NCBI RefSeq assembly: GCF_000379625.1
Contig: NZ_KB903217.1
Coordinates: 389,816-453,815 of the forward strand
Origin: Actinomycetospora chiangmaiensis DSM 45062
GTDB lineage: Bacteria; Actinomycetota; Actinomycetes; Mycobacteriales; Pseudonocardiaceae
DNA length: 64,000 nucleotides
Direction: 5' to 3'
Below are positions 54,120 to 63,087 of the stretch, piece after piece; the first letter of the stretch is position 1; each line of letters begins with the position of its first letter. The position numbers and the translations under genes are program-made. A model generated the notes under the pieces. The model saw only the letters and a list, made by a program, of their open reading frames with translations, was not told the origin of the DNA and made no database searches.

Positions 54120-55226
54120 GTGAGGTTCCAGCGGCGCGCAGCGGCGGTCGGTCTGATCGCGGCCGGGGCGCTCCTGTTCAGCGCGTGCGGCAGCGACAAC
54201 AACTCCGGCGGCGGGAGTGCCCCGCAGGCGACCGGCGTCACCTGCGGCGGCAAGCAGGCGCTGAAGGCCAGCGGGTCGACCGCCCAGGCCAACGCGATCA
54301 CCGGCTTCGTCAACACCTTCGAGCAGACCTGCAACGGCCAGACGGTGAACTACACCGCGAGCGGCTCCGGCGCGGGCCGCAACGACTTCACCGGTGGCCA
54401 GACCGACTTCGCCGGCTCGGACGCGGCGCTGTCCTCCTCGGACCTGCCGAAGGCGCAGGCGCGCTGCAACTCGACGCCGCTGAACCTCCCGATGGTCTTC
54501 GGCCCGATCGCCATCGCCTACAACGTGCCGGGCGTGAGCGACCTCGCCCTCGACGGGCCCACGGCCGCCAAGATCTTCAACGGCACCGTCAAGACCTGGA
54601 ACGACCCGGCCATCGCCGCGCTCAACCCGGGCAAGACGCTGCCGGCGAACCCGATCGTCGTGAACTTCCGTTCCGACGACTCCGGCACCACGCAGAACTT
54701 CCAGACCTACCTGAACGCCGCGTCGAACAACGCCTACGGCAAGCCGTCGACCCAGACGTTCAACGGCGGGGTCGGCGCCGGTGCCCGCGGTTCGCAGGGC
54801 GTCACCGACGCCACGAAGAACACCCAGTACTCGATCGGCTACATCGAGGCCTCGTTCGCGCAGAAGGCGCAGCTCCCGACGGCGGGGATCATCAACGCGG
54901 GCGGCGGCTCGCCGGTGGCGCTGTCCACGGACAACGTGGGCAAGGCCATCAACGCCGTGCAGGTCACCGGCCAGGGCAACGACCTGACCCTCGACCTGAA
55001 CAGCCTCTACAAGACGACCACCCCGGGCGCCTACCCGATCGCGCTGGCGACCTACGAGATCGTCTGCTCCAAGTACGCCGACCCGCAGACCGGGACGGCC
55101 GTGAAGGCGTTCCTGCAGACGGCGCTGTCGCCGCAGGCCCAGGGCACGCTGACCTCGGGTGGCTACGTGCCGATCCCCGACGCCTTCAAGCAGCGCCTGA
55201 GCACCTCGATCAACTCGATCTCCTGA
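54120..55226 (+). CDS. pstS: Phosphate-binding lipoprotein PstS
   Basis: Extracellular phosphate receptor of the Pst ABC importer, 368 residues. A lipoprotein signal (GLIAAGALLFSAC) has Cys at about residue 22. Phosphate-contact segments ASGSTAQ, GSGAGRNDF, GSDAALS and RSDDSGTTQNF are intact. The GTG at 54120 follows AGGAGA. The PHO box upstream marks it as PhoP-controlled; pstC, pstA and pstB follow. Confidence 0.97.
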   Translation: MRFQRRAAAVGLIAAGALLFSACGSDNNSGGGSAPQATGVTCGGKQALKASGSTAQANAITGFVNTFEQTCNGQTVNYTASGSGAGRNDFTGGQTDFAGSDAALSSSDLPKAQARCNSTPLNLPMVFGPIAIAYNVPGVSDLALDGPTAAKIFNGTVKTWNDPAIAALNPGKTLPANPIVVNFRSDDSGTTQNFQTYLNAASNNAYGKPSTQTFNGGVGAGARGSQGVTDATKNTQYSIGYIEASFAQKAQLPTAGIINAGGGSPVALSTDNVGKAINAVQVTGQGNDLTLDLNSLYKTTTPGAYPIALATYEIVCSKYADPQTGTAVKAFLQTALSPQAQGTLTSGGYVPIPDAFKQRLSTSINSIS

Positions 55227-55246
55227 TCACCGAGATCGACTGACGC

Positions 55247-56332
55247 GTGACCCCCGACGGCGACGAGGCGGAACCGAACACCGTGAGCGAACGCACCACA
55301 CAGCGGGCCCCGTCGGACGATCCTGCGACCCAGGATCGTCCGGCCGGGTCGGCCACCATGTCCTCCGTGACCGACACCCAGCCCTCGACCACCGGCTCCT
55401 CCCGGACGACCTCCGGCGGGACCGGCGAGCGTGTGTTCCGTGCACTCACGACCGGTTCCGGTCTCGTCGTCGTCGTGGCGATCGCGCTGATCGGCCTGTT
55501 CCTGATCGTGCAGGCCGTCCCCTCGCTGCTCGCCAACAACGACAACTTCTTCACGAGCCCCGAGTTCAACACCACGGACGCGTCGAACCTGCGCTTCGGC
55601 ATCCGCGACCTGCTCGCGGTCACGCTGCTGTCCTCGCTGCTCGCGCTCGTGATCGCCATGCCCATCGGCATGGGGATCGCGCTGTTCCTGACGCAGTACA
55701 CGCCGAGCCGGCTCGCCCAGCCCTTCTCCTACGTGATCGGCCTGCTCGCGGCGGTCCCGTCGATCGTCTTCGGCCTCTGGGGCGTCCTCGTGCTCGCCCC
55801 GGCGATCGAGCCGATCGCGGCCTTCCTGCAGACCTACCTGGGCTGGATCTTCCTGTTCGCGCCCGGCAACCTGCCGGTGCTCACCGGCACGATCTTCACC
55901 GGCGGCATCGTCCTCGCGATCATGATCCTGCCGATCGTCACGGCGACCACCCGCGAGGTCTTCTCCCAGACCCCCCGCTTCCAGATCGAGGCGGCGCAGG
56001 CCCTCGGCGCCACGCGCTGGGAGGTCATCCGCATGGCCGTGCTGCCCTACGGCCGCAGCGGGTTCATCGCCGCCTCGATGCTCGGCCTCGGCCGTGCGCT
56101 CGGCGAGACGATCGCCGTGCTCCTCGTCATCCGAGCGGCGACCAGCCCCTCGCACCTGAGCCTGTTCGACGGCGGGTACACGTTCGCCTCGCTCATCGCC
56201 TCCGCGGCCTCGGAGTTCAGCCAGCCGCTGCCCACGGGTGCCTACATCTCGGCCGGCCTGGTGCTGTTCGTCCTGACCTTCGTGGTCAACGCGATGGCCC
56301 GTGTGGTCGCGGGCGGGAAGGTGAACGGCTGA
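55247..56332 (+). CDS. pstC: Phosphate ABC transporter permease PstC
   Basis: Inner-membrane permease with about six helices, 361 residues from the GTG at 55247. The EAA-type loop contacting PstB is [20 protein letters not shown]. An N-terminal hydrophilic extension of about 60 residues (Ser/Thr-rich) may be overcalled; internal starts at 55282 and 55358 are possible. The stop overlaps the pstA ATG by 1 bp. Confidence 0.95.
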   Translation: MTPDGDEAEPNTVSERTTQRAPSDDPATQDRPAGSATMSSVTDTQPSTTGSSRTTSGGTGERVFRALTTGSGLVVVVAIALIGLFLIVQAVPSLLANNDNFFTSPEFNTTDASNLRFGIRDLLAVTLLSSLLALVIAMPIGMGIALFLTQYTPSRLAQPFSYVIGLLAAVPSIVFGLWGVLVLAPAIEPIAAFLQTYLGWIFLFAPGNLPVLTGTIFTGGIVLAIMILPIVTATTREVFSQTPRFQIEAAQALGATRWEVIRMAVLPYGRSGFIAASMLGLGRALGETIAVLLVIRAATSPSHLSLFDGGYTFASLIASAASEFSQPLPTGAYISAGLVLFVLTFVVNAMARVVAGGKVNG

Positions 56333-57243
56333 TGAGCGCCGCACTCGACGCCCCGGAGCGCCCGGCGGCCTCCGAGGCCTTCCGCGCCGTGTCCACCGCG
56401 CGCAAGGTGAAGAACCAGCTCGCGACGGTGCTCGTGACGCTGGCCTTCGTCATCGCCGTGATCCCGCTGGTGTGGCTCCTGGTCAGCGTGCTGATCAAGG
56501 GTTTCCCGGCCATCGTCTCGGTCGACTGGTGGACCAAGTCGCTGTCGGGCGTCACCCCCGACCAGGCCCGCGGCGGCGTCTACCACGCGATCGTCGGCAC
56601 GCTGGTCCAGGCGCTGATCGCCGGGATCATCGCGGTGCCGGTCGGCATCTTCGCCGCGGTCTACCTGGTCGAGTACGGCCGCGGTCGGCTGGCCAGGATC
56701 ACGAGCTTCATGGTCGACATCCTCTCCGGGGTGCCGTCGATCGTGGCCGCGCTGTTCATCTTCGCGCTGTTCATCTCGATCGGCGGTCTGTCGCAGAGCG
56801 GCTTCCTGGTCGGGCTCGCGCTGGTGCTGCTGATGCTCCCGGTGGTCATCCGCAACACCGAGGAGATGCTCCGACTCGTCCCCGACGAGCTGCGCGAGGC
56901 CTCCTACGCGCTGGGCATCCCGAAGTGGAAGACGATCCTGCGCATCGTGCTCCCGACGGCGCTGTCGGGCACCGTCACGGGCGTCATGCTGGCGTTCGCC
57001 CGCGTCATGGGCGAGACCGCCCCGGTGCTGGTGCTCGTCGGGTACGCCCGCGCGATCAACTTCGACCCGTTCGAGGGCAACCAGGCATCGCTGCCGCTGT
57101 TGATCTACACCGAGCTGTCGACGAACCCGTCGGCGGCCGGCCAGCTCCGCATCTGGGGTGGCGCCCTGACCCTGATCCTGATCGTCATGGTCTTCCAGCT
57201 CGCGGCCAGCCTCATCTCCCGTTACTCGGCGATCTCGAAGTAA
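56332..57243 (+). CDS. pstA: Phosphate ABC transporter permease PstA
   Basis: Second permease subunit, 303 residues. Helices such as [21 protein letters not shown] and the coupling loop [20 protein letters not shown] are seen. The start overlaps the pstC stop (TGATG). pstB follows after 8 bp. Confidence 0.96.
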   Translation: MSAALDAPERPAASEAFRAVSTARKVKNQLATVLVTLAFVIAVIPLVWLLVSVLIKGFPAIVSVDWWTKSLSGVTPDQARGGVYHAIVGTLVQALIAGIIAVPVGIFAAVYLVEYGRGRLARITSFMVDILSGVPSIVAALFIFALFISIGGLSQSGFLVGLALVLLMLPVVIRNTEEMLRLVPDELREASYALGIPKWKTILRIVLPTALSGTVTGVMLAFARVMGETAPVLVLVGYARAINFDPFEGNQASLPLLIYTELSTNPSAAGQLRIWGGALTLILIVMVFQLAASLISRYSAISK

Positions 57244-57251
57244 GGACCATC

Positions 57252-58028
57252 GTGGCCAAGCGTCTCGACCTCAAGGACGTCGACATCTACTACGGCGACT
57301 TCCACGCCGTGCAGAACGTCAACCTGTCCGTCCCGCCGCGCAGCGTCACCTCGTTCATCGGTCCGTCGGGCTGCGGGAAGTCGACGGTGCTGCGGACGCT
57401 CAACCGCATGCACGAGGAGATCCCGGGCGCGCGCGTCGAGGGCGAGATCCAGCTCGACGGCGAGGACATCTACGCCCGCGGCTCCGACGCCGTGGCCGTG
57501 CGCCGCACCATCGGCATGGTGTTCCAGCGCCCGAACCCGTTCCCGACGATGTCCATCCGCGACAACGTGGTCGCCGGCCTGAAGCTGCAGGGCGTCCGGG
57601 ACAAGAAGAAGCTCGACGAGGTCTGCGAGGCCTCGCTCAAGGGCGCGAACCTCTGGAAGGAGGTCTCCGGCCGGCTCGACAAGCCCGGCGGCGGCCTCTC
57701 CGGCGGTCAGCAGCAGCGGCTCTGCATCGCCCGGGCGATCGCGGTGCAGCCCGACGTGCTGCTCATGGACGAGCCCTGCTCCGCCCTGGACCCGATCTCC
57801 ACGCTGGCGATCGAGGACCTGATCGGCGATCTCAAGAAGGACTACACGATCGTCATCGTCACCCACAACATGCAGCAGGCCGCGCGGGTGAGCGACCAGA
57901 CGGCGTTCTTCAACCTCGAGGCCACCGGCAAGCCCGGGCACCTCGTGGAGATCGACGACACCGAGAAGATCTTCTCGAACCCGCAGGAGCGCGAGACCGA
58001 GGACTACATCTCGGGCCGCTTCGGCTGA
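57252..58028 (+). CDS. pstB: Phosphate ABC transporter ATPase PstB
   Basis: ATP-binding subunit, 258 residues. Walker [11 protein letters not shown]-loop FQRPNPFP, signature [14 protein letters not shown], Walker [14 protein letters not shown] and the switch His in [11 protein letters not shown]. The GTG at 57252 gives the usual N-terminus. A 25-bp perfect hairpin follows. Confidence 0.97.
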   Translation: MAKRLDLKDVDIYYGDFHAVQNVNLSVPPRSVTSFIGPSGCGKSTVLRTLNRMHEEIPGARVEGEIQLDGEDIYARGSDAVAVRRTIGMVFQRPNPFPTMSIRDNVVAGLKLQGVRDKKKLDEVCEASLKGANLWKEVSGRLDKPGGGLSGGQQQRLCIARAIAVQPDVLLMDEPCSALDPISTLAIEDLIGDLKKDYTIVIVTHNMQQAARVSDQTAFFNLEATGKPGHLVEIDDTEKIFSNPQERETEDYISGRFG

Positions 58029-58059
58029 TCGTCCGCGGGAGACGGAGCGCTCAGGCGCA

Positions 58060-58110
58060 GCACGACGACGGGCCCTGCCGCACCTGGTGCGGCAGGGCCC
58101 GTCGTCGTGC
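58060..58110. terminator. Perfect 51-bp palindrome after pstB
   Basis: 25-nt arms (58060-58084 and 58086-58110) are exact reverse complements around one base. It lies 31 bp after the pstB stop, facing the convergent phoU gene. Confidence 0.9.
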
Positions 58111-58125
58111 AGGGGCCGGACAGGC

Positions 58126-58173
58126 ACGAACGGGCCGTTCGTCACGGTCTCGCGTGACGAAGGGCCCGTTCGT
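58126..58173. terminator. Second hairpin before phoU 3' end, family A
   Basis: 21-nt arms with one mismatch and a 6-nt loop; contains ACGAACGGGCCGTTCGT. Same family as 49202-49253 and 15687-15741. Likely the phoU-side terminator. Confidence 0.8.
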
Positions 58174-58194
58174 CCGGAACGAGGGGGCGGCCGA

Positions 58195-58851
58195 TCAGGC
58201 CAGCGGCGGGTCCGGCATCTTGCCGGTGACCATGAAGACGACGCGGCGGGCGACGGCGACCGCGTGGTCGGCGAAGCGCTCGTAGAAGCGGCCGAGCAGG
58301 GTCACGTCGACCGCGGGGGCGACGCCGTGCGGCCACTCCTTGGTCATCATCACCGTGAAGAGGTGGCGGTGGAGGTCGTCCATGGCGTCGTCGTCGGACT
58401 CCATGGTGAAGGCGAGCTCGATGTCGCGCTCGAGGATCACCCGGCGGGCGTCCTGGGCGAGGTCGAGCGCGACGCGGCCCATCTCGGCGAAGTACGGCGC
58501 GACCTCCTGCGGGAGCACGAGCTCCGGGTGGCGTCGGCGGGCGGCCTTCGCGACGTGCAGCGCCAGGTCGCCCATGCGCTCGAGGTCGCCGGCGGAGTGG
58601 ATGGCCGCGATGACCGACCGCAGGTCGCCCGCGACGGGCGCCTGGAGGGCCAGCAGCCCGAACGCCTGGTCCTCGGCGGAGGTGCGCAGGGCGTCGATCT
58701 CGGTGTCGGAGGAGATGACCTCCTCGGCCAGGTCGAGGTCACCGTCCAGCAGTGCGCTCGTGGCCTTCTTCATGGCCTCGCCGGCCAACAGGGACATCTG
58801 GGCGAGCTCGTCGTTCAGCGACGAGAGCTTCTCGTGGTAGGCCGCGCGCAT
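58195..58851 (-). CDS. phoU: Phosphate signalling regulator PhoU
   Basis: Helical-bundle protein linking the Pst transporter to the PhoR/PhoP system and limiting phosphate uptake, 218 residues. Two three-helix repeats; metal-site residues lie in [16 protein letters not shown] and [17 protein letters not shown]. Starts [16 protein letters not shown] as in mycobacterial PhoY. Convergent with pstSCAB, as in Rv0820-Rv0821c. Confidence 0.95.
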   Translation of the reverse strand: MRAAYHEKLSSLNDELAQMSLLAGEAMKKATSALLDGDLDLAEEVISSDTEIDALRTSAEDQAFGLLALQAPVAGDLRSVIAAIHSAGDLERMGDLALHVAKAARRRHPELVLPQEVAPYFAEMGRVALDLAQDARRVILERDIELAFTMESDDDAMDDLHRHLFTVMMTKEWPHGVAPAVDVTLLGRFYERFADHAVAVARRVVFMVTGKMPDPPLA

Positions 58852-58931
58852 GGGCGCAGACTAGGCGGACGCCCGGTCGGCCACCCGTCGCCCGTATGAA
58901 TCAGCGGTGAACGACGGGGAATGTGAGCTGG

Positions 58932-61223
58932 TCAACGGCAGGTGGCGTCGGCGGCGTTGACCAGCGCGGGGAGGGGCGCGGCGGGCACCGGGGCGGTCGG
59001 GTCGACGACCTTGCCGTCGAAGTCGTCGCCGAGCTCGAGGACGAGCGAGGCGGCCCCGCCGGCGCTCGGGGCGAGGGCCGCGGACGGCACGGCCTTCCGG
59101 AGGGTCGCCGCCGCGCCGGCCTGGTCCGGGGTGAAGCGGATCGTCGTACGGGCGTCGGTCGCGGCGGCCGCGCCCGAGCCGGAGACGGTGAACCCGTAGC
59201 CGCGCAGCGACCCCGCGACGGAACTCGCCGAGGGCCCCTGCTGCGCGACCGTGCGTGTCTCGCCGCCACGGCGGAAGCCGGAGCCGCTCCCGTCGCCGGA
59301 GCCGGCGTCCCCGGAGGCGCTGAGTTCGGTGCGGGCGGTGCCCGTGCCGCCGTCGCCGGAGGAGGCATCGGAGCGCGCGTCGACGAGCCGGAGCGCGACC
59401 CGATCCGCGGGCACGGGCGGCGCCGGGGGCGGTCCGGTCGGCGCCGCACCGGGCTGCCCCGGCAACGGGGTGTCGTTGATGATCGCGTCGAACAGGGTCC
59501 GGTCCTCGGCGACCCGGAGGACCTCGTTCCCGCGGGTGTTCGCGACGCCCGTCGTCGGCACCGTCGTGAAGGTGACCGTTCGCGCGTCCAGACCGGAGAG
59601 CGACTGGCCTAGCGACAGCAGCTGCGCGGCCTCGATGTTCTCGCCGTACGTGGAGCGGCCGACCGCGTCGACCAGGGCCCGCAGCTTCCCGACGTCGAGC
59701 AGCGTCCCCGCCGACAGCGCCTTGCGGAGCAGGGCCGACAGGAAGATCTGCTGACGGCCGATGCGGCCGTAGTCGCTGGTGGGGTCGCCGATGACGTGGC
59801 GGGCGCGCACGAAGTTGAGGGCCTGGTCGCCGGTCAGCACCGAGGTGCCGGCGCGGGGGATGACCGTCCCGAGCACGGTGTCCCGCATCGGCTTCTCGAT
59901 GCAGATCGGCACGCCCTCGACGGCGTCGACCATGTCCTTGAAGCCCGAGAAGTCGACGCCGAGGAAGTGGTTCACGGCGAGCCCGGAGAGCTCCTGGACG
60001 ACCTTCGTGACGCAGCGCGGCCCGCCGACCTGGTAGGCCGAGTTGAGCTTGACCTGCGGGGTGCGGGGGATCGTCTCGCCCGTGTAGGCCCCGGAGACCG
60101 AGTCCCAGCGCTCGCAGCTCGGCCGGTCGATCTCGAGGTCGCGGGGGAAGGACACCACCGTCATCCGGGCCCGGTTCGCCGGGACGTGCACGATCATGAC
60201 CGTGTCCGACCGTGCGCCGGGGACGTCGGTCGCGTTGCCCACGTCCTCGCTCGGGGCAGCACCCACGCGCGTGTCGGAGCCGACGACGAGGAAGTTCTGG
60301 TCCCCCTCCTGCGCGGCCGGGTCGATGATCGCGGCCGACGTCGGGTCGAGGGCGCCGATCTTCCTGACGGCGGCCTCGAACCAGGACGTCGCGCCCCACG
60401 CGACCCCGCACACCAGGACGATGACCGTCGACATGGCGGCGGCGACCAGGCGCAGCGACCGCGCCCACGTCCAAGGCCCCACGCGGGTGCGCACCTGCTG
60501 CCCGACCCCCGCGAGCACCGCCGACGTGGCCGCGAACTCGGTGGCGCCCTCCCGGGCGGCCGGGACCACGACCGCCCGGGGTGCCCGCGTGGTGTCGCGA
60601 GCGGTACGTGGTGCAGGTTCCGCCGCGGTGGCTTCGCGAGAGTGACGTGGGGCAGGTTCCGCGGCCTGCGGGGCTGCCTGGTGTGCGTCTCGCGGCGGAA
60701 CGGGTCGGACCGCGGCCGCTTGGGCGGCCGCCGCCGGGGCGGCCGGTGCCGGGGCCGGCGCGGCGGGTGCTGGTGCCGGCGCGTCCGGTGCTGGTGCCGG
60801 CGCGCCCGGTGCCGGGGCCGGCGCGGTGGGTGCTGGTGCGCGAGGGTTAGGGGAGGCAGGTTCCGGGGTCTGCGGGGCTGCCTGGTGCGCTTCTCGCGCC
60901 GGGGTGGGCCGCGCCGGCGCGGCGCCCGGAGTGCGCGGCTCCTCCGCGACGGCCGCGCTCTCGCTGGCGACGGCGGCCGCGACGAGGTCGCGCATCGGCT
61001 CGGTCTCGGCGGCGGCCCCGGCGGGGCGCAGGCTGCGGCGGCCGGGGCGCTTGCGGGCGAGCGGCACCATGGTGGGGACGGCGCCACCGCGGCGATCGGT
61101 CGGACCGTGCCCGACGACGACCCGGGTCGGCACCGAGGGCGGCCCGGTCCGGACCACGCCCGCTCCGGGCGACGGGACCGCGGGGACGCCGGGACCGGCG
61201 CCGCGCTCACGGTCGTCGGTCAC
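58932..61223 (-). CDS. LytR-CpsA-Psr (LCP) family cell-wall ligase
   Basis: Transfers lipid-linked polymers such as arabinogalactan to peptidoglycan. It has 763 residues. A long Pro/Ala-rich cytoplasmic tail (1-245, with APAPAP blocks and duplicated HQAAPQ segments) precedes one membrane helix (about 252-275). The LCP catalytic domain (about 310-510) has DTVMIVHVPANRARMTVVSFPRDLE, NHFLGVDFSGF and NFVRARHVIGDPTSDYGRIGRQQ. A LytR C-terminal domain (about 650-755) follows. It matches the Rv0822c position. Confidence 0.95.
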   Translation of the reverse strand: MTDDRERGAGPGVPAVPSPGAGVVRTGPPSVPTRVVVGHGPTDRRGGAVPTMVPLARKRPGRRSLRPAGAAAETEPMRDLVAAAVASESAAVAEEPRTPGAAPARPTPAREAHQAAPQTPEPASPNPRAPAPTAPAPAPGAPAPAPDAPAPAPAAPAPAPAAPAAAAQAAAVRPVPPRDAHQAAPQAAEPAPRHSREATAAEPAPRTARDTTRAPRAVVVPAAREGATEFAATSAVLAGVGQQVRTRVGPWTWARSLRLVAAAMSTVIVLVCGVAWGATSWFEAAVRKIGALDPTSAAIIDPAAQEGDQNFLVVGSDTRVGAAPSEDVGNATDVPGARSDTVMIVHVPANRARMTVVSFPRDLEIDRPSCERWDSVSGAYTGETIPRTPQVKLNSAYQVGGPRCVTKVVQELSGLAVNHFLGVDFSGFKDMVDAVEGVPICIEKPMRDTVLGTVIPRAGTSVLTGDQALNFVRARHVIGDPTSDYGRIGRQQIFLSALLRKALSAGTLLDVGKLRALVDAVGRSTYGENIEAAQLLSLGQSLSGLDARTVTFTTVPTTGVANTRGNEVLRVAEDRTLFDAIINDTPLPGQPGAAPTGPPPAPPVPADRVALRLVDARSDASSGDGGTGTARTELSASGDAGSGDGSGSGFRRGGETRTVAQQGPSASSVAGSLRGYGFTVSGSGAAAATDARTTIRFTPDQAGAAATLRKAVPSAALAPSAGGAASLVLELGDDFDGKVVDPTAPVPAAPLPALVNAADATCR
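60630..60900. repeat. Direct repeats in the LCP cytoplasmic tail
   Basis: A segment containing ctgcggggctgcctggtg occurs near 60666 and again near 60868, within longer similar stretches. Between them lie tandem ggtgctggtgccggcgc-type units encoding PAPAPA. Internal duplication of low-complexity coding DNA. Confidence 0.65.
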
Positions 61224-61400
61224 GGGACCCCCGGGTGCTCAGGGACGGAGTGCCCGACCGGCGGACCGTCCGGGGTCCACGGATCGTATAGAGCCGCTCA
61301 CCGGATGACGCGCGCGGGCATACTCTGCAGCATCACGGGAGGCAAGCGTCGTCACCCGATCGTGACGGAGACGGCCGGATCGGCCCACGGAGGTCCGCGC

Positions 61401-62405
61401 TCAGTGGGCGGGGCGACCCGATCGGGCGGGTCCGGCGACCGCCCGGGCGACGGCGGCGACCCCACGGCGTCCCGCGGCCGGTCCGGCCAGCCGCACGTGA
61501 CCGGCCTCGTCGCGGAAGGCCACGGCGTTGCGCCCGGTGCGCTTCGCGACGTAGAGCAGCTCGTCGACGTGGTCGAGCAGGCCGTCGCAGGTCCCGCCCT
61601 CGTCGTCGGGGGAGAGGCAGGCCAGCCCGAAGCTCGCGGTGACACGGAGTTCCGGGGCGACGGCGGCCCAGTCGTGCGACTCGATGCGCGCGCGGACGGC
61701 CTCGCACAGCTCGACCGCGTCGGCGTCGGCCGGGCCGGGCAGGACGAGCGCGAACTCCTCGCCGCCGTAGCGGGCGCAGAAACCGTCGGGGACCCGGGCG
61801 TCGATCTCGGTGCGCATGAGGCCGACGAGCGCGCGCAGCACCGCGTCGCCGATGGCGTGCCCGTAGGTGTCGTTGACGAGCTTGAAGTGGTCGACGTCGA
61901 CGAGGGCGACGCAGACCGTGCCGGACCCGCCGTCACGCAGGGTGGACAGCCGCTCGTCGAGATACCGGCGGTTCCAGGTCGCCGTCAGACTGTCGCGGCG
62001 GCTCTGCTCGCGTGCCTCGGCCCGTTCGCGTCGGAGACGATCGACTTCGCGGCGTAACTGCTCGGGCACGTGCACCGGGGGCGTGTCGCCGAGGTGCACG
62101 AGCGCCATCGCGGCGCGCAGGTGCTGGTAGGCGCGGCGCCAGTCGCCGCGGTCGGCGAGGACCTCCGCAGCCGCCTCGTGGGCGCGCGCCTGAGCGGCGC
62201 GGGCGGACCCGTCGTCCTGGGCGGCGGCGTCGAGACGGAGCGCCTCGTCGATCCCGACGATGGGCGCGGTGTCGAAGGTGCTGGCAGGAGGCTGGTTCGA
62301 GCCGGTCCCGGGGATCTCGGCGACCGGGGTGACCGCTGCTGTCGCAGCCACCCCCGCCGACACCCGGCCCGGCGATCCGCCGACCGTGGAGCCCCTCACG
62401 ACCAC
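61401..62405 (-). CDS. GGDEF domain diguanylate cyclase
   Basis: Makes c-di-GMP from two GTP. It has 334 residues from a GTG at 62405 that follows GAGGGAG. The N-terminal helical, TPR-like part (about 55-110) leads through a coiled coil (LRREVDRLRRERAEAREQ) into the GGDEF domain. The active site ARYGGEEFALVL is intact. An RxxD sequence (RVPD) is present but one residue further from GGEEF than the usual inhibitory site. No membrane helix. Confidence 0.92.
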   Translation of the reverse strand: MVVRGSTVGGSPGRVSAGVAATAAVTPVAEIPGTGSNQPPASTFDTAPIVGIDEALRLDAAAQDDGSARAAQARAHEAAAEVLADRGDWRRAYQHLRAAMALVHLGDTPPVHVPEQLRREVDRLRRERAEAREQSRRDSLTATWNRRYLDERLSTLRDGGSGTVCVALVDVDHFKLVNDTYGHAIGDAVLRALVGLMRTEIDARVPDGFCARYGGEEFALVLPGPADADAVELCEAVRARIESHDWAAVAPELRVTASFGLACLSPDDEGGTCDGLLDHVDELLYVAKRTGRNAVAFRDEAGHVRLAGPAAGRRGVAAVARAVAGPARSGRPAH

Positions 62406-62617
62406 CCGCCGCTCCCTCGAGTCCTCGCGCCCGTCCTGCCTCCAGTGTGCCGTGGATCGAAAGCTGTGCAACGTCCGCACCCCGCCCGCCAACCGAATCC
62501 ACCGTCCGGTCGACGTGACTCTGCGTGGAGAATTCGGGCTGCTGCTCGTTCGGCCCCAGATTCCCGCACGACCGGGTGCTCAAGTTCGGGCGCCGTGACC
62601 GCTCGTACTGTCAAGTT

Positions 62618-63082
62618 TCAGTCAGCACACGGAGCGTAGCTGGTCACGTGCGTGTCCCGGATCACGAAGTGCTTCGAACCGACGTCCTCGCGGACCTCCG
62701 CGGTGCCCTGGCGGACGGTCACGGCCGCGGCCGCGACGTAGACGGCGCCCTCGGGTCGGCCGGTCTGGGGCAGTGTCGCGGGCGGTCGCCAGTCCGGGTC
62801 GGGTCGCAGGGTTCGGGCCACGAGCCGCGTGTCGAGCGTGAGCTGCCCGAAGCAGCGGTCGGGCGGGAACGGCACCCCGTCGGCCTGCGTGGCGCGCAGG
62901 AAGTCCGCCTGGGCGCGGGGGCCCGCCGTGGCGGCACGGTTCGAGGCGTCCACATAGGCGTCGATGAGCGCGCGGTCGGTCGTCGGGACCGCGGCCGCCC
63001 GGGGCGTCCCGGGCACGACCGTCCCGCAGCCGGCGAGACCCGCCGTCAGGACGACCGCGAGGACCACGCCGGCGGCGCGCAC
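62618..63082 (-). CDS. Putative lipoprotein
   Basis: 154 residues, function not recognised. The signal peptide VVLAVVLTAGLAGCG has a lipobox with Cys at about residue 18. The mature part is a small domain with an aromatic/Asp pattern and two further Cys (PDRCFGQ and YAPC at the end) that could form a disulfide. The GTG at 63082 is 6 nt past the dusB stop, so it is probably cotranscribed with dusB. Confidence 0.75.
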   Translation of the reverse strand: MRAAGVVLAVVLTAGLAGCGTVVPGTPRAAAVPTTDRALIDAYVDASNRAATAGPRAQADFLRATQADGVPFPPDRCFGQLTLDTRLVARTLRPDPDWRPPATLPQTGRPEGAVYVAAAAVTVRQGTAEVREDVGSKHFVIRDTHVTSYAPCAD

Positions 63083-63087
63083 GCGGC

